Source: Candidatus Acidiflorens stordalenmirensis (GTDB taxonomy: Bacteria; Acidobacteriota; Terriglobia; Terriglobales; Acidobacteriaceae). Taken from it: 46,025 bases of DNA. Position 1 is the stretch's first letter, and every line of letters starts with the position of its first letter. The stretch spans positions 1 through 46,025 of the forward strand of contig PLIC01000064.1 of the NCBI GenBank assembly GCA_003139995.1, read 5' to 3'. Shown piece after piece: positions 1 to 8,550 of this stretch. A program made the position numbers and the translations under genes. Below the pieces are notes generated by a model. It ran no database searches. It was given only the letters and a program-made list of their open reading frames with translations, and was not told the origin of the DNA.

Positions 1-396
1 GATCAATGGGCTTACGAGAACCAGGTGCAACTGCACTTCATCACCCCCGGACGGCCCATGGAGAACGGCTTCATCGAGAGCTTCAACGGCAAGTTCCGCG
101 ACGAGTGTCTCAACGAGAACTGGTTCCTCGATCTGGCCGACGCGCGGGAGAAGATCGAGACCTGGCGGTGCGACTACAATCAGGTGCGGCCGCACTCGGC
201 CCTCGGGTATCTCACCCCGGAGGAGTTCGCAAAATCGTGGGCGGCGACGGGCGGTGGAAAAGACGCGGGCGGGACCCGCTTGGAAAACGCTCCGCGTTTC
301 CCACTTTCCCACCGCCTCGACGGCTGCCAGAGGGTAGTTACGAAGGCTGTGTTAGAGAACCCAAACCCGGAGAAAGTCTCATTATCCGTGGACTAA
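1..396 (+). CDS. IS3-family transposase OrfB, C-terminal part (5' end outside window)
   Basis: This is the C-terminal 131 residues of a DDE integrase-type transposase, open from base 1. The motif ENGFIESFNGKFRDECLN (from about residue 21) is the conserved block around the third catalytic acid (E) of IS3 transposases. The following W-R-x-D-YN-x-x-RPHSALGY-LTPEEF stretch is the usual C-terminal signature. The first two catalytic aspartates and any OrfA lie upstream, so it cannot be said whether the whole element is intact. The stop lies inside the probable right inverted repeat, as is common in this family. The family assignment is firm and the subgroup is uncertain. Confidence 0.9.
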   Translation, partial: DQWAYENQVQLHFITPGRPMENGFIESFNGKFRDECLNENWFLDLADAREKIETWRCDYNQVRPHSALGYLTPEEFAKSWAATGGGKDAGGTRLENAPRFPLSHRLDGCQRVVTKAVLENPNPEKVSLSVD

Positions 397-413
397 AAAC
401 GGGGGGCAGGTCA
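1..413 (+). mobile_element. Right end of an IS3-family insertion sequence
   Basis: The transposase tail is followed at about 389-413 by TGGACTAAAAACGGGGGGCAG then GTCA. On the other strand this reads TGACCTGCCCCCCG..., a typical IS3-type terminal inverted repeat. The element therefore probably ends at 413. The left end is outside the window, so target-site duplication cannot be checked. Confidence 0.7.
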
Positions 414-433
414 AGGCCAATGCCGGTTATTCG

Positions 434-915
434 ATGCAAGGAGAAATGCCACTCCCTGAACTTGAAGATGAGCTGCAGACTGATCGCGTGGGATATCGGG
501 AAGGCCTAAGATGGATGCGATCGAACCCCAGAAAGGTTGCGGTTCTAATGTTTCATAAGCAAATGTGGTATCTGGGAAATGATTCAGATGCACTGTATTC
601 CACGTTTAACGGTGAAAAGGAAGAAATGAATGCAGCCAGCCTAGACATAAGATCTGGCATTTGTTCCGGAAACTGTTGACTAACACTTTCTGGTTGATGT
701 TATGGTGCGTTATCGTCTTACTCCTCCCGGCACTGCGCGCTGCGTTCAAAGAGCGTAGTGAGATAGCACTTTGTTTTCTGCCGCTCGTGTATCAATTCTT
801 CATTGAAACGGCGTCTGAAAGCGGCCCGAGGCATCCCCTCTCCTACAATGCAATCATTGTGCTGCTCATTGCAGTTTCTGTCGACTTCCTGCGCGGCCAG
901 AGCGCAAGGTCAGTG
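434..915 (+). pseudogene. Decayed GT-C/PMT-like membrane glycosyltransferase fragment
   Basis: Two overlapping open frames (434-679 and 661-981, frames 2 and 1) look like consecutive pieces of one membrane protein. The first contains WMRSNPRKVAVLMFHKQMW, resembling the W-x-x-x-NP-x-x-x-x-x-L-x-x-x-K segment before the last membrane part of bacterial PMT/GT39-type proteins. The second is very hydrophobic (LLTNTFWLMLWCVIVLLLPAL...) and includes SGPRHPLSYNAIIVLLIA, similar to the family's final loop and helix. There is no good start codon or ribosome site. It sits between an IS3 end and an IS21-type end, so it is most likely a truncated, frameshifted relic. The family assignment is from memory and tentative. 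Confidence 0.45.
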
Positions 916-938
916 GCGTTCGCCGGGACTCCATATAA

Positions 939-1006
939 GCGCCGGAGCAAAAATAGACCGCATCACACCGAAGCGACGTGATGCGGCGGAGTAAAAGTAG
1001 ACCGCC
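939..1006 (+). repeat. IS21-type left-end multiple terminal repeats
   Basis: Two similar direct repeats, GCGCCGGAGCAAAAATAGAC (939-958) and GCGGCGGAGTAAAAGTAGAC (983-1002), lie 44 bp apart just before istA. Repeated terminal boxes are typical of IS21-family ends, where the transposase binds more than one site. Between them a perfect 9-bp inverted repeat, CCGCATCAC (958-966) and GTGATGCGG (978-986), could form a hairpin. The outer boundary of the element is not defined here. Confidence 0.6.
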
Positions 1007-1101
1007 GGATTCTTGTTTCACGGGGCACGGCTGCCTGCGGGGGTAAGGGAACTGGTTCGGTTCCGTTGAGCCGACGGCAGCGATCGTGGAACACCGGAGG
1101 G

Positions 1102-1640
1102 ATGTACTTAGTGGAGATCTATGGGCGTGTACGGCGAGTGGTTTTAGTCGAGGGCAGAAGTCAACGGTCGATCGCGCTGGAGTTCGGCCTGGCGCGCGTA
1201 ACGGTACGCAAGATGTTGGGGTATTCGATTCCGCCGGGCTACCGGCGGGAAGAGCCGGCGAAGCGGCCCAAACTGGGGCTGTGGGTAGGCATGATCGACG
1301 CCATTCTCGAAGAAGACAAGAGCAAACCAGCCAAGCAGCGGCATACGGCGAAGCGGATCTTCGATCGGTTGCGGGCGGAGCACGCATTCCCGGGCGGCTA
1401 CACGATCGTGAAGGACTACGTGCGGGCCGCGACGCTGCGCCGCCGGAAGATGTTCGTTCCGCTGAGGCATGCTCCGGGCATGGCGCAGGCCGACTTCGGC
1501 GAGGCGCTGGCGATCGTCGGTGGCGAGGAGCAGAAGGCGCACTACTTCGCGATCGACCTGCCGCACTCCGACGACTGCTTCGTCCGGGCGTTTCCGGCGG
1601 AGACGACGGAAGCGTTCCTGGAAGGCCACGTTCAGGCCTT
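1102..1640 (+). pseudogene. istA: IS21-family transposase IstA, 3'-truncated
   Basis: From the ATG at 1102 the frame reads MYLVEIYGRVRRVVLVEGRS followed by a helix-turn-helix (QRSIALEFGLARVTVRKML) and PPGYRR, the classic N-terminus of IstA. Further on, HAPGMAQADFGEA carries the first DDE aspartate of the integrase core. Similarity stops near residue 180, after LEGHVQAF, where a full IstA would continue for about 300 more residues with the remaining catalytic acids. The frame then runs on into unrelated sequence to 1839. No istB follows. The gene is dead, cut by a deletion that joined it to a Crp/Fnr gene. Confidence 0.8.
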
Positions 1641-1991
1641 CTGCGCTTCCTCAGAGAGCGCGCCGACGCCTCTCTCCATGCCACCCAGCATCTCGCCCGA
1701 GATTGTTCCGATGCCTATGGCGTGGTGCGCACGATCGGGTTGTCACACTCGGTGTCGGAGAGGTTTGCCAGATTCTTGCTCGAAACCGCCGCCGAGGGCG
1801 AGGTCAGCAACGGAACGGTGCGCGTCCGACTGGCGATGACCCATGAAGAAATCTTACAGCTCGTCGGCACCAGCCGCGAAACGATCACCCGCCTCCTGTC
1901 CGAGTTTCGGAGACACCAGATGGCGGAACTGAAGGGCTCGACGTTGATTATCCGCAACCGTCCGGCACTGAAGCACATGGTCGGAGCTTAG
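1635..1991 (+). pseudogene. Crp/Fnr-family regulator, C-terminal remnant
   Basis: In a different frame from istA, the sequence reads LRFLRERADASLHATQHLAR, the dimerisation helix of a Crp/Fnr regulator. A winged helix-turn-helix follows: MTHEEILQLVGTSRETITRL then LSEFRRHQMAEL, ending at a TAG at 1989-1991. The cyclic-nucleotide-type beta-roll that should come first is missing. The join with istA lies near 1633-1641. Only about 118 residues remain, without their own start, so it is not expected to be expressed as a working regulator. Confidence 0.75.
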
Positions 1992-2385
1992 AGACAAGCA
2001 ATGCCTGTATGGGGACGGGCGCCCTCGCGAGCCTGCGCGGTTTTGCCGAAGCCCCGAGCGAAGCCGAGGGGGAAGTCGAAGGGTGCAAGCCGGGCAACGC
2101 TCGGCAGCGCTCTTCGCTGGCGCCAATTCGACAGATAGCTTCGCCCACGGCGGCCGCTACAGCGGGAAGCAGGAAAAAGGCGCTCACGCCTTCCACCAGA
2201 CGTACCGCGAGCCGATTCCCGCATAAGTGGTAACAGGAGAGCTAGCACTGCCGAGTGGCGGTGAGAGGCGCAGAACCGTCGTGGTCAACACAACATCGCG
2301 TTAGAATGGTCATCGGCAGGGCGGAGCGCGATATCGTTTGAGGAAGGGCCACCCTTTCGTCGACGGAGCCGCCTCCAGTACCGGC
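1992..2385. other. Intergenic region without recognised gene
   Basis: About 390 bp between the Crp remnant and the TPR membrane protein. Short open frames exist on both strands but none has family resemblance or a ribosome site. A clear promoter was not found. A TTG at 2338 and the ATG at 2386 are both possible starts for the next gene. Confidence 0.5.
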
Positions 2386-4221
2386 ATGTCAGCGTCCCGC
2401 GAAAATCACGTCCTCATCTTTTGTCTCCTATTGGTGGCTGCCACCCTTGCTTTCTACAATCCCATCGTCCATAACCAGTTCGTCGATTTCGACGACTTGT
2501 CCTATATTCAGAAGAATAACCATGTTCTGACTGGTCTGACGTGGGACAACGTGAAGTGGGCGATCACGACCCATCGCGACGGAAACTGGCATCCGTTGAC
2601 CTGGTTGTCGCATGCCTTGGATTGCCAGCTCTTTGGCCTCAATCCCGTGGGCCATCACTACACCAACCTTCTGCTGCACGCGGCCAATGCTGTGCTCCTC
2701 TTCCTGCTATTGCGGCGGGCCACTGGATTCAAATGGTCCAGTCTGGTGGTCGCTGCTTTGTTTGCCCTGCACCCGGTCAACGTTGAGTCCGTTGCCTGGG
2801 CCGCTGAGCGCAAGAATGTGCTCAGCATGTTCTTCTTCCTGCTCGCTCTCCATGCTTACGACCGGTATGGGCGCGGGGGCGGACGGTATCTTTATTGGTT
2901 AGTAACCGTTTTTTTTGCTCTCGGCCTGATGGCGAAACCGCAGATCGTCACTCTGCCTTTTGTGCTGCTGCTTTGGGACTACTGGCCGCTCCAACGAATG
3001 GGCGCCGCTGGCGGGTCACCTGCGGCTGCCACCCCACGCTCGTTCGCGTATCTCGTTTGGGAGAAGTTGCCCCTCTTTGTTCTTGCCGCGGCGGATTCGG
3101 TCGTTACGGCACTGACGCAGCGCGCAGGCGAATCGGTGCGGACGCTTTCGGAAGTTTCGGTGTCGGCGCGGCTGGAGAATGTCTTCGTCTCCTATGTGAG
3201 ATATATAGGGAAAGCGTTCTGGCCGTCCCGGCTCGCTCCCATGTATCCACGTCCAGAAGGTTCGCTGCCCGCCTGGCAGGTGGTGGGAGCCGCGGCGCTG
3301 CTGCTTCTGCTGTCCGCGCTCGTGCTGCGCTGGCGTGACCGCCGCTATTTGCCCGTAGGCTGGTTCTGGTTCCTGGGAACTTTAGTCCCGATGATCGGGA
3401 TCATAACGGTTGGCGAGCAGTCGATGGCCGACCGCTACGCCTACATCCCCTTCATCGGTTTGTTTGTCGCGGTCGTGTGGACTCTCGGTGAGGCAGCCTC
3501 GAAGCGCGGAATCCGAGGCGTTTGGCTCACCGGTCCCGCCGTTGCCGTACTCTTCCTTCTGGGATCGCTCACTTATCGCCAGCTAGGCTACTGGCGCGAC
3601 AATGAAACTCTCTGGCGCTATACGTTGCGCGTAACCGAAAAAAATTTCGTGGCGCACAATAATCTCGCGATCGCTTTGGCCAAGCAGGGCCAGCCCGACG
3701 AGGCGATCCGGGAGTTCCGGGCTGGCAGGGCGCTGCACACCTATCCGCCGGCCCAAATCCTTGCGCTGGCTTTGTACGAATTGCACGTTGGACATCCCCA
3801 GGAAGCGATCGAGGAATGCAATGCGGCGCTGCGTGCTTCCGCCGATCCGAAGGTTCAGGCCGCCGCATGGAGCGGGGTTGGTCAAGCTCAGTTGCAGTTG
3901 CACCACTACGATCAAGCCGCCGACAGCTACCGGAATGCTCTGCGCCTGAATCCGGAGGACGGCGGCGCGCTGATTGGAACGGGCCTCCTCGCGCTGCGCC
4001 AGGGGCAGTCCGGCTTGGCGGTTACGCAGTTCTTCCACGCGGTGAAAGTCGATCCCAGCGATGCGAATGTCCTTCTCTACGCGCAAGCTCTGCGCCGGGA
4101 CGGGCGTACTGCGGAGGCCGACTCCGCTTTGGCGCAAGTCCAGAAGATCTCCTCGGACTTAGGCCAAGCGCAGTTCGACGCAGGACAATTCCTCTCCTTT
4201 GCCGGCCTGAAGCCGCTGTAG
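2386..4221 (+). CDS. TMTC-like GT-C membrane protein with C-terminal TPRs
   Basis: A 611-residue protein with about ten hydrophobic segments and then tetratricopeptide repeats (about residues 424-600, e.g. NNLAIALAKQGQPDEAIREF). The first membrane helix starts at residue 8 and is followed by an FDD motif (35-37) in the first large loop. GT-C glycosyltransferases usually keep their catalytic acid there. HPLTWLSHALD and HPVNVESVAWAAERK are landmarks of the bacterial relatives of eukaryotic TMTC O-mannosyltransferases. The likely role is transfer of a sugar from a lipid-phosphate donor to a protein or glycan at the outer face of the membrane; the substrate is unknown. The start at 2386 fits the family; a TTG at 2338 would add 16 residues. 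A paralogue lies at 41950. Confidence 0.85.
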   Translation: MSASRENHVLIFCLLLVAATLAFYNPIVHNQFVDFDDLSYIQKNNHVLTGLTWDNVKWAITTHRDGNWHPLTWLSHALDCQLFGLNPVGHHYTNLLLHAANAVLLFLLLRRATGFKWSSLVVAALFALHPVNVESVAWAAERKNVLSMFFFLLALHAYDRYGRGGGRYLYWLVTVFFALGLMAKPQIVTLPFVLLLWDYWPLQRMGAAGGSPAAATPRSFAYLVWEKLPLFVLAAADSVVTALTQRAGESVRTLSEVSVSARLENVFVSYVRYIGKAFWPSRLAPMYPRPEGSLPAWQVVGAAALLLLLSALVLRWRDRRYLPVGWFWFLGTLVPMIGIITVGEQSMADRYAYIPFIGLFVAVVWTLGEAASKRGIRGVWLTGPAVAVLFLLGSLTYRQLGYWRDNETLWRYTLRVTEKNFVAHNNLAIALAKQGQPDEAIREFRAGRALHTYPPAQILALALYELHVGHPQEAIEECNAALRASADPKVQAAAWSGVGQAQLQLHHYDQAADSYRNALRLNPEDGGALIGTGLLALRQGQSGLAVTQFFHAVKVDPSDANVLLYAQALRRDGRTAEADSALAQVQKISSDLGQAQFDAGQFLSFAGLKPL

Positions 4222-4244
4222 CGCCGCAACCGGAAGAAATTTAT

Positions 4245-4267
4245 ACCGCCGAGACGCGGAAAAGACA
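4245..4267 (+). repeat. Single copy of the CCGCCGAGACGCGG dispersed repeat
   Basis: ACCGCCGAGACGCGGAAAAG matches the repeat family seen at 25506, 26259 and 27543. Here it stands alone in the 62-bp gap between two convergent genes, with no clear inverted partner nearby. Confidence 0.5.
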
Positions 4268-4283
4268 GCTGTCAGCTGGCTTC

Positions 4284-5444
4284 TCAGGTCCGCTTCAACA
4301 GCAAACAAGTAATGTCGTCGTGCTGCGGAGTGTTGCCCACGTGCCGATCCAAGTCCGCCAGTAGGCTGCGCAGCAGTTCTGCGGGTGCCGACCCCGACTC
4401 ACGATCCACCATTCGTATCAATGCCGGTTCGCCGTATTCCTCATCCTTTTGATTGACCGCTTCGACGACCCCATCGGTAAAAATCACCAGCCAATCTCCG
4501 CGGTCCAGGCGAGTCGTTCTCAACTCGTAGTGCGATTCCGCAAAAATCCCTACCGGGATGCCTCCCGCCTCCAGCCGCTCCCTAGCGCCTGAGGACTTCC
4601 GAAGAATCGGGACATTATGCCCTGCGTTGACATAAACGATGTCCCCGGTCGCCGGATCCAGTTCGGCAAGGAAGGCGGTCGTGAAGCGAACTCCGCCCAT
4701 GCTGTTCGAGCAGGCATAGCGATTCACGCCGGCCACCAATTCGGCGAGCGCGACGCCGCTCGTCGACAACGTCCGCAGACTCGCCTGAAAAGTCGCCATC
4801 AGCATCGCCGCCGGAATGCTCTTTCCCGCCACATCCGCCACCACAAACAGAATGCGGTCTTCGCTCAACGAGCGACCGGGCCGCAGGATCACATCGTAGT
4901 AATCGCCCGCCACCGTGTTTGCCGGACGTGTCGCGTACGCAATCTGGTATCCCGGAATCTGCAGCGGCGCGCCCGGCAGCAACCATGCCTGAATGTCCTT
5001 GGCGATCTCCAGGTCGCGTTTCATCACCACTCGGTCCGCCAACTCCAGCAGCAGGACGACGAATATCAGCAGCCCGCCCCACAGGCGCAAATCGAATTCA
5101 CCGATCTCGACATGATTGGCGCCGTTGGTGTAAGAAAACCGGCCGGCAGGAAGGAGCAGCAGAATCAGCGCCAGCAGCAGCAGCACGCGGCGCGCCGGGG
5201 TCAGCTTTTCCAGGATCGCCCAGAACATCGCCTTCGCGATTTGCCAGCCCCGCCGGAATCGGGACGGTTCCGCCTGCAGATGGTCGAGCCCCGCCGAGTA
5301 GAGCCGGTAGCTCGATCGCGCATCTTTTGCAAACTGCGACCAGAGCTGGTTCACAGCCAGCCCCTCGCTCACCCGATGCCAGAATTGCCGGGCATTGCCC
5401 TTCAATCGAGATCGTGGCGGAACAGTGCGCTTAGGAGAGGCCAT
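4284..5444 (-). CDS. Membrane-anchored PP2C-type (SpoIIE/RsbU) serine phosphatase
   Basis: A 386-residue protein with two membrane helices (about 87-103 and 121-136) and a C-terminal PP2C-SpoIIE domain from about residue 145. Metal-binding signatures are visible: AGDYYDV (D181), VVADVAGKSIPAAMLMA (D204), AGHNVPIL and FTDGVVEAVN. Proteins of this type dephosphorylate anti-anti-sigma factors or similar partners. No anti-sigma kinase or antagonist is encoded nearby, so the target is unknown. The gene is last in a minus-strand run and starts 31 bp after the M16 gene upstream of it, with only a weak ribosome site. The N-terminal 85 residues are cytoplasmic-looking and unassigned. Confidence 0.9.
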   Translation of the reverse strand: MASPKRTVPPRSRLKGNARQFWHRVSEGLAVNQLWSQFAKDARSSYRLYSAGLDHLQAEPSRFRRGWQIAKAMFWAILEKLTPARRVLLLLALILLLLPAGRFSYTNGANHVEIGEFDLRLWGGLLIFVVLLLELADRVVMKRDLEIAKDIQAWLLPGAPLQIPGYQIAYATRPANTVAGDYYDVILRPGRSLSEDRILFVVADVAGKSIPAAMLMATFQASLRTLSTSGVALAELVAGVNRYACSNSMGGVRFTTAFLAELDPATGDIVYVNAGHNVPILRKSSGARERLEAGGIPVGIFAESHYELRTTRLDRGDWLVIFTDGVVEAVNQKDEEYGEPALIRMVDRESGSAPAELLRSLLADLDRHVGNTPQHDDITCLLLKRT

Positions 5445-5475
5445 GGCGGAGTCAACATTATAGGCTGGCGCCCGC

Positions 5476-6975
5476 TCACGGATGCTCGCCCTGTCCCGGC
5501 ACCAGCCCCGGCGGCGGCGCCGGAATCGTAATATCCAGCTTGTTGACCGTCCCGAGCGATGGCAATGGCTTGTCGAATTCGCTCACGTTACCCACCACCA
5601 CCACCGCCATCTGCTCGCGGTGGATGTACTTCGCCGCTACCCGCGCTACGTCTTCCTTAGTAACTCCTTCGATCCCTTTCTGAAAGTTCTCTAGAAAATC
5701 CAGCGGATAGCCATAAAACTCGTAAGCCATTTTTTCCTGCAAAACCTTCGCCGGTGAATCGAAACGGAAGACAAAAGAATTCAAAATCGCGTCCTTGGCG
5801 CGCTTGATTTCCTCATCGTTAATGGGACGCTTGGCGAGATCGGCGATCTCTTCATCGAGCGCCTGAATGGATTCGATGGTGGTCTTGCTCTTGGTGCCCA
5901 CCATCAGCCGCAACATGCCGGGATGATCCCAGCCCGCGCCCACTCCACCGCCTGCTGCGTATGCGAGTCCTTTGCTGGTTCGAATTTCATTAAACAGCCG
6001 CGACGAAAATCCTCCGCCGAATGCTTCGTTGAACACCGACACCGCAAAGTAATCGGGATTCCTGCGCGTAATGCCCAGCGCCACCATCAGAATGTTGCTT
6101 TGATTCACGTCGGTCTTGTCGGCCTGGTAATAACCAGGTTTCGCGGGATCCGGCTTGAACTGGGCTTGAGGCTCATCCTTCCTTGCCACGGGACCTTTCG
6201 GCCAAGAGGCAAATGCCGCGCGCAGTTTGGCTTCCATGGCGGCAGAATCAAAGTCGCCGACTACGCCGAGGATGATGTTGTTCGGGTGAACGTGATCGTC
6301 GTGCCACTGTACAAGATCCTGACGAGTGATCGCCGCCACGGTCGCATATTCCGCGACCCGCGCATAAGGATTATTTGCGCCGTAGACCAGCTTCGCCGCT
6401 TCCCGTCCCGCGATCTGTTCGGGATCGTCATTGCGCCGCGAGATGCCGTCGTACATCCCCTTCTGCGCAATTTCAATTTTGCCGGCGCGGAATTCCGGAT
6501 TCTTCAGCACATCCTCGAACACGCGAAACACGTCGTCGAAATCTTCTTTCAGACACGACCAGCTCACGGTTGTCGAGTCGATGCCTCCGCCGGTCTCGAC
6601 CTTCGCGGCGCGCTGCTCCAGATAGTCGTCGAGTTGATCGCCGGTCTGAGACTTCGTGCCGCCGGTGCGCCACACTTCGCCATAAACATCGGTCAGGCCC
6701 GTCTTGTTCGGCGGAACCGAGCGCTCGCCGCCACGGATGCGAGCGGTGCCATCAATGGTCGGCAACTCGTGGTCTTCCTGGAGAAAAACCACCATGCCAT
6801 TCGGCAACTCGATGCGCTTCGGCTGCGGTGGATGAAACGTGGGCAACTTAGGAATCGGTATCTGCTGCCAGGGCTGCTGCGAAGTCGCCTGCGCCTGCGC
6901 CCACAGTTGCAAGTTGCCGCTGAAGAAGCCAACTAACACGACCAGAGCAAAGAAAGAAAAGAGCGCGCGCTTCAC
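5476..6975 (-). CDS. M16-family peptidase homologue, catalytic motif lost
   Basis: A 499-residue exported protein with signal peptide MKRALFSFFALVVLVGFFSG. It has the two-lobed M16 fold, including the C-lobe motif SKGLAYAAGGG. Where active M16 enzymes have HxxEH, this one reads TDVYGEV (about 95-101), so it cannot bind the catalytic zinc. Such inactive subunits pair with an active partner, as in mitochondrial MPP and several bacterial periplasmic M16 pairs. The partner is the gene directly upstream: its stop and this start share an ATGA overlap (6972-6975), suggesting coupled translation and equal amounts. Confidence 0.92.
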   Translation of the reverse strand: MKRALFSFFALVVLVGFFSGNLQLWAQAQATSQQPWQQIPIPKLPTFHPPQPKRIELPNGMVVFLQEDHELPTIDGTARIRGGERSVPPNKTGLTDVYGEVWRTGGTKSQTGDQLDDYLEQRAAKVETGGGIDSTTVSWSCLKEDFDDVFRVFEDVLKNPEFRAGKIEIAQKGMYDGISRRNDDPEQIAGREAAKLVYGANNPYARVAEYATVAAITRQDLVQWHDDHVHPNNIILGVVGDFDSAAMEAKLRAAFASWPKGPVARKDEPQAQFKPDPAKPGYYQADKTDVNQSNILMVALGITRRNPDYFAVSVFNEAFGGGFSSRLFNEIRTSKGLAYAAGGGVGAGWDHPGMLRLMVGTKSKTTIESIQALDEEIADLAKRPINDEEIKRAKDAILNSFVFRFDSPAKVLQEKMAYEFYGYPLDFLENFQKGIEGVTKEDVARVAAKYIHREQMAVVVVGNVSEFDKPLPSLGTVNKLDITIPAPPPGLVPGQGEHP

Positions 6976-8516
6976 TGTCCACCTCCTTGCGGCCCTGCAC
7001 CCGCTCCCGGAGGCCCGCCTGCAAACTCGATAATCCCCACCGTCCGGTTATCGGGTGTGAACGTCTGATTCGCGACGCGCCGGATATCTGCCTTGGTAAC
7101 TTTTTCGATGCGGTCGACCGAGCGGAACAATTCCCGCCAGTCGTCATAGCGCGACTGATACAGACCAAGCGCGAGCGCCAGACCCTCGTTCGATCCGAGC
7201 GAGCGGATCAGGTTCGCCTTGGCCCGCGTCTTGATCATTTTCAACTCTTCATCCGAGATGTCTTCTTTCTTCAGCCGCTCAATCTCCGCGTGAATCGCAT
7301 CGCCCATCTCCTGCGGCTTGTGGCCCGGAATCGGGAGCGCGTAAAAGGCGAACAGGTGCGGATACTTACTTCCCGGATACCCGGTAAATCCGGCCGCGTC
7401 CGATGCGATCTGCTTGTCGCGAACCAGCGCCCGGTAGAGCCGCGAAGTGCGTCCATTCGACATCAGGTCGGCGATGGCGTCGTAAATCTCGTTATCCGGG
7501 CTGCGGTAGTCGGGGCGGTGATAGCCTTCGAGATAGAACGGCTGCGACTGCTCGTGCAGCACGACGGTTCGTTCGGAATTCTGCGCCGGTTCGGTGGTCG
7601 TGGCCGTGTCGGGTTTGGGACGCGCCGGAATTCGCGAGAAATATTTCTCGACAACCGGCATCGCCTCTGAAGCTTTCACGTCTCCAACCACGGCGACGAC
7701 CATGTTCGAAGGCACATAGTACTTATCGAAAAAAGTTTGCGCGTCGGTCGCGGAAAAAGAATTCAAGTCCGAGATCCACCCGATCGTCGGCCGGTGGTAA
7801 GGATGGGCCGCGAATGCCTCTTCCGTGAATTGCTCGGATAGTCGCCCCTGGGGATCGCTGTCGGTCCTCATGCGGCGCTCTTCAATCACGACATTGCGCT
7901 CTTTGTAAAATTGCCGCATCGCCGGATGCAGAAAGCGCTCCGATTCGAGATAGGCCCACAATTCCAGCCGGTTGATGGGGAACGAGTAGAAGTAGCCAGT
8001 TTCATCGTAATCGGTGAAGGCGTTCATCCCCTCGCCGCCTTCGCCTTCGACGATCTTGCCGAACTCATTGTTGTAAGGCGCGGAGAACTTGTCGGCGGCC
8101 GCAATCGCGTCCTTCCACGTTTGCTCAAGTTGCTTGAGCTTCTGCTCGTCGCGGTTCACCGGCTTGTCGCGCTCGGCAATGTAGGCGGCGTAAGCCTCTT
8201 CAACTTTCGCCAGCGCAACTTTCTCGCCGGCGTAGTCGCGCGTGCCGATGGTGTCCGTTCCCTTGAACGCCATGTGCTCGAACATGTGCGCGAGGCCTGT
8301 CTTGCCCATAGGGTCCTGCACCGAGCCCGCATCCACGTGCGTGAAGAACGAAAACACCGGAGCCTCCGGCCGCTCGCAAATGACGATGGTGAGGCCGTTG
8401 GCGAGCTTCTTCACCGTGGTGCGCTTCTCGAACGAGGCCACATCCTGGCCGACAGCAAGCGAGCACAGCGCAAAACAAACAACAATTGTTTGTAGAAAAG
8501 TTAAGCGGGATTTCAT
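6972..8516 (-). CDS. M16-family zinc metallopeptidase, active subunit
   Basis: A 514-residue exported protein. The start at 8516 is chosen because GGAGGTAGG lies just upstream and the frame then opens with a signal peptide (MKSRLTFLQTIVVCFALCSL, ending AVGQ). The inverted zinc motif H77-M-F-E80-H81 is intact, with an acidic GEGGEGMNAFTD segment further on as the likely third-ligand region. It should degrade peptides in the periplasm or outer membrane, together with the inactive partner encoded next. It begins 34 bp after acr3 on the same strand, so it may be read through from the ars genes, although nothing ties its function to arsenic. Confidence 0.93.
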   Translation of the reverse strand: MKSRLTFLQTIVVCFALCSLAVGQDVASFEKRTTVKKLANGLTIVICERPEAPVFSFFTHVDAGSVQDPMGKTGLAHMFEHMAFKGTDTIGTRDYAGEKVALAKVEEAYAAYIAERDKPVNRDEQKLKQLEQTWKDAIAAADKFSAPYNNEFGKIVEGEGGEGMNAFTDYDETGYFYSFPINRLELWAYLESERFLHPAMRQFYKERNVVIEERRMRTDSDPQGRLSEQFTEEAFAAHPYHRPTIGWISDLNSFSATDAQTFFDKYYVPSNMVVAVVGDVKASEAMPVVEKYFSRIPARPKPDTATTTEPAQNSERTVVLHEQSQPFYLEGYHRPDYRSPDNEIYDAIADLMSNGRTSRLYRALVRDKQIASDAAGFTGYPGSKYPHLFAFYALPIPGHKPQEMGDAIHAEIERLKKEDISDEELKMIKTRAKANLIRSLGSNEGLALALGLYQSRYDDWRELFRSVDRIEKVTKADIRRVANQTFTPDNRTVGIIEFAGGPPGAGAGPQGGGQ

Positions 8517-8550
8517 CCTACCTCCACGACGGAACACCAAGAAATCGAAG

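Noticed and set aside
866-1684. 272-codon minus-strand frame, very Arg/Ser/Pro-rich
   Set aside because: Composition is typical of an antisense shadow over istA; no ribosome site or motif.
1086-1991. A single 301-residue protein ending in a Crp-type helix-turn-helix
   Set aside because: The first 183 codons are the wrong frame of istA. Only the part after about 1635 is Crp/Fnr-like, so it is a chance fusion frame.
4617-5531. 304-codon plus-strand frame
   Set aside because: Antisense to the PP2C phosphatase; composition dominated by Arg/Gln/His, no motif.
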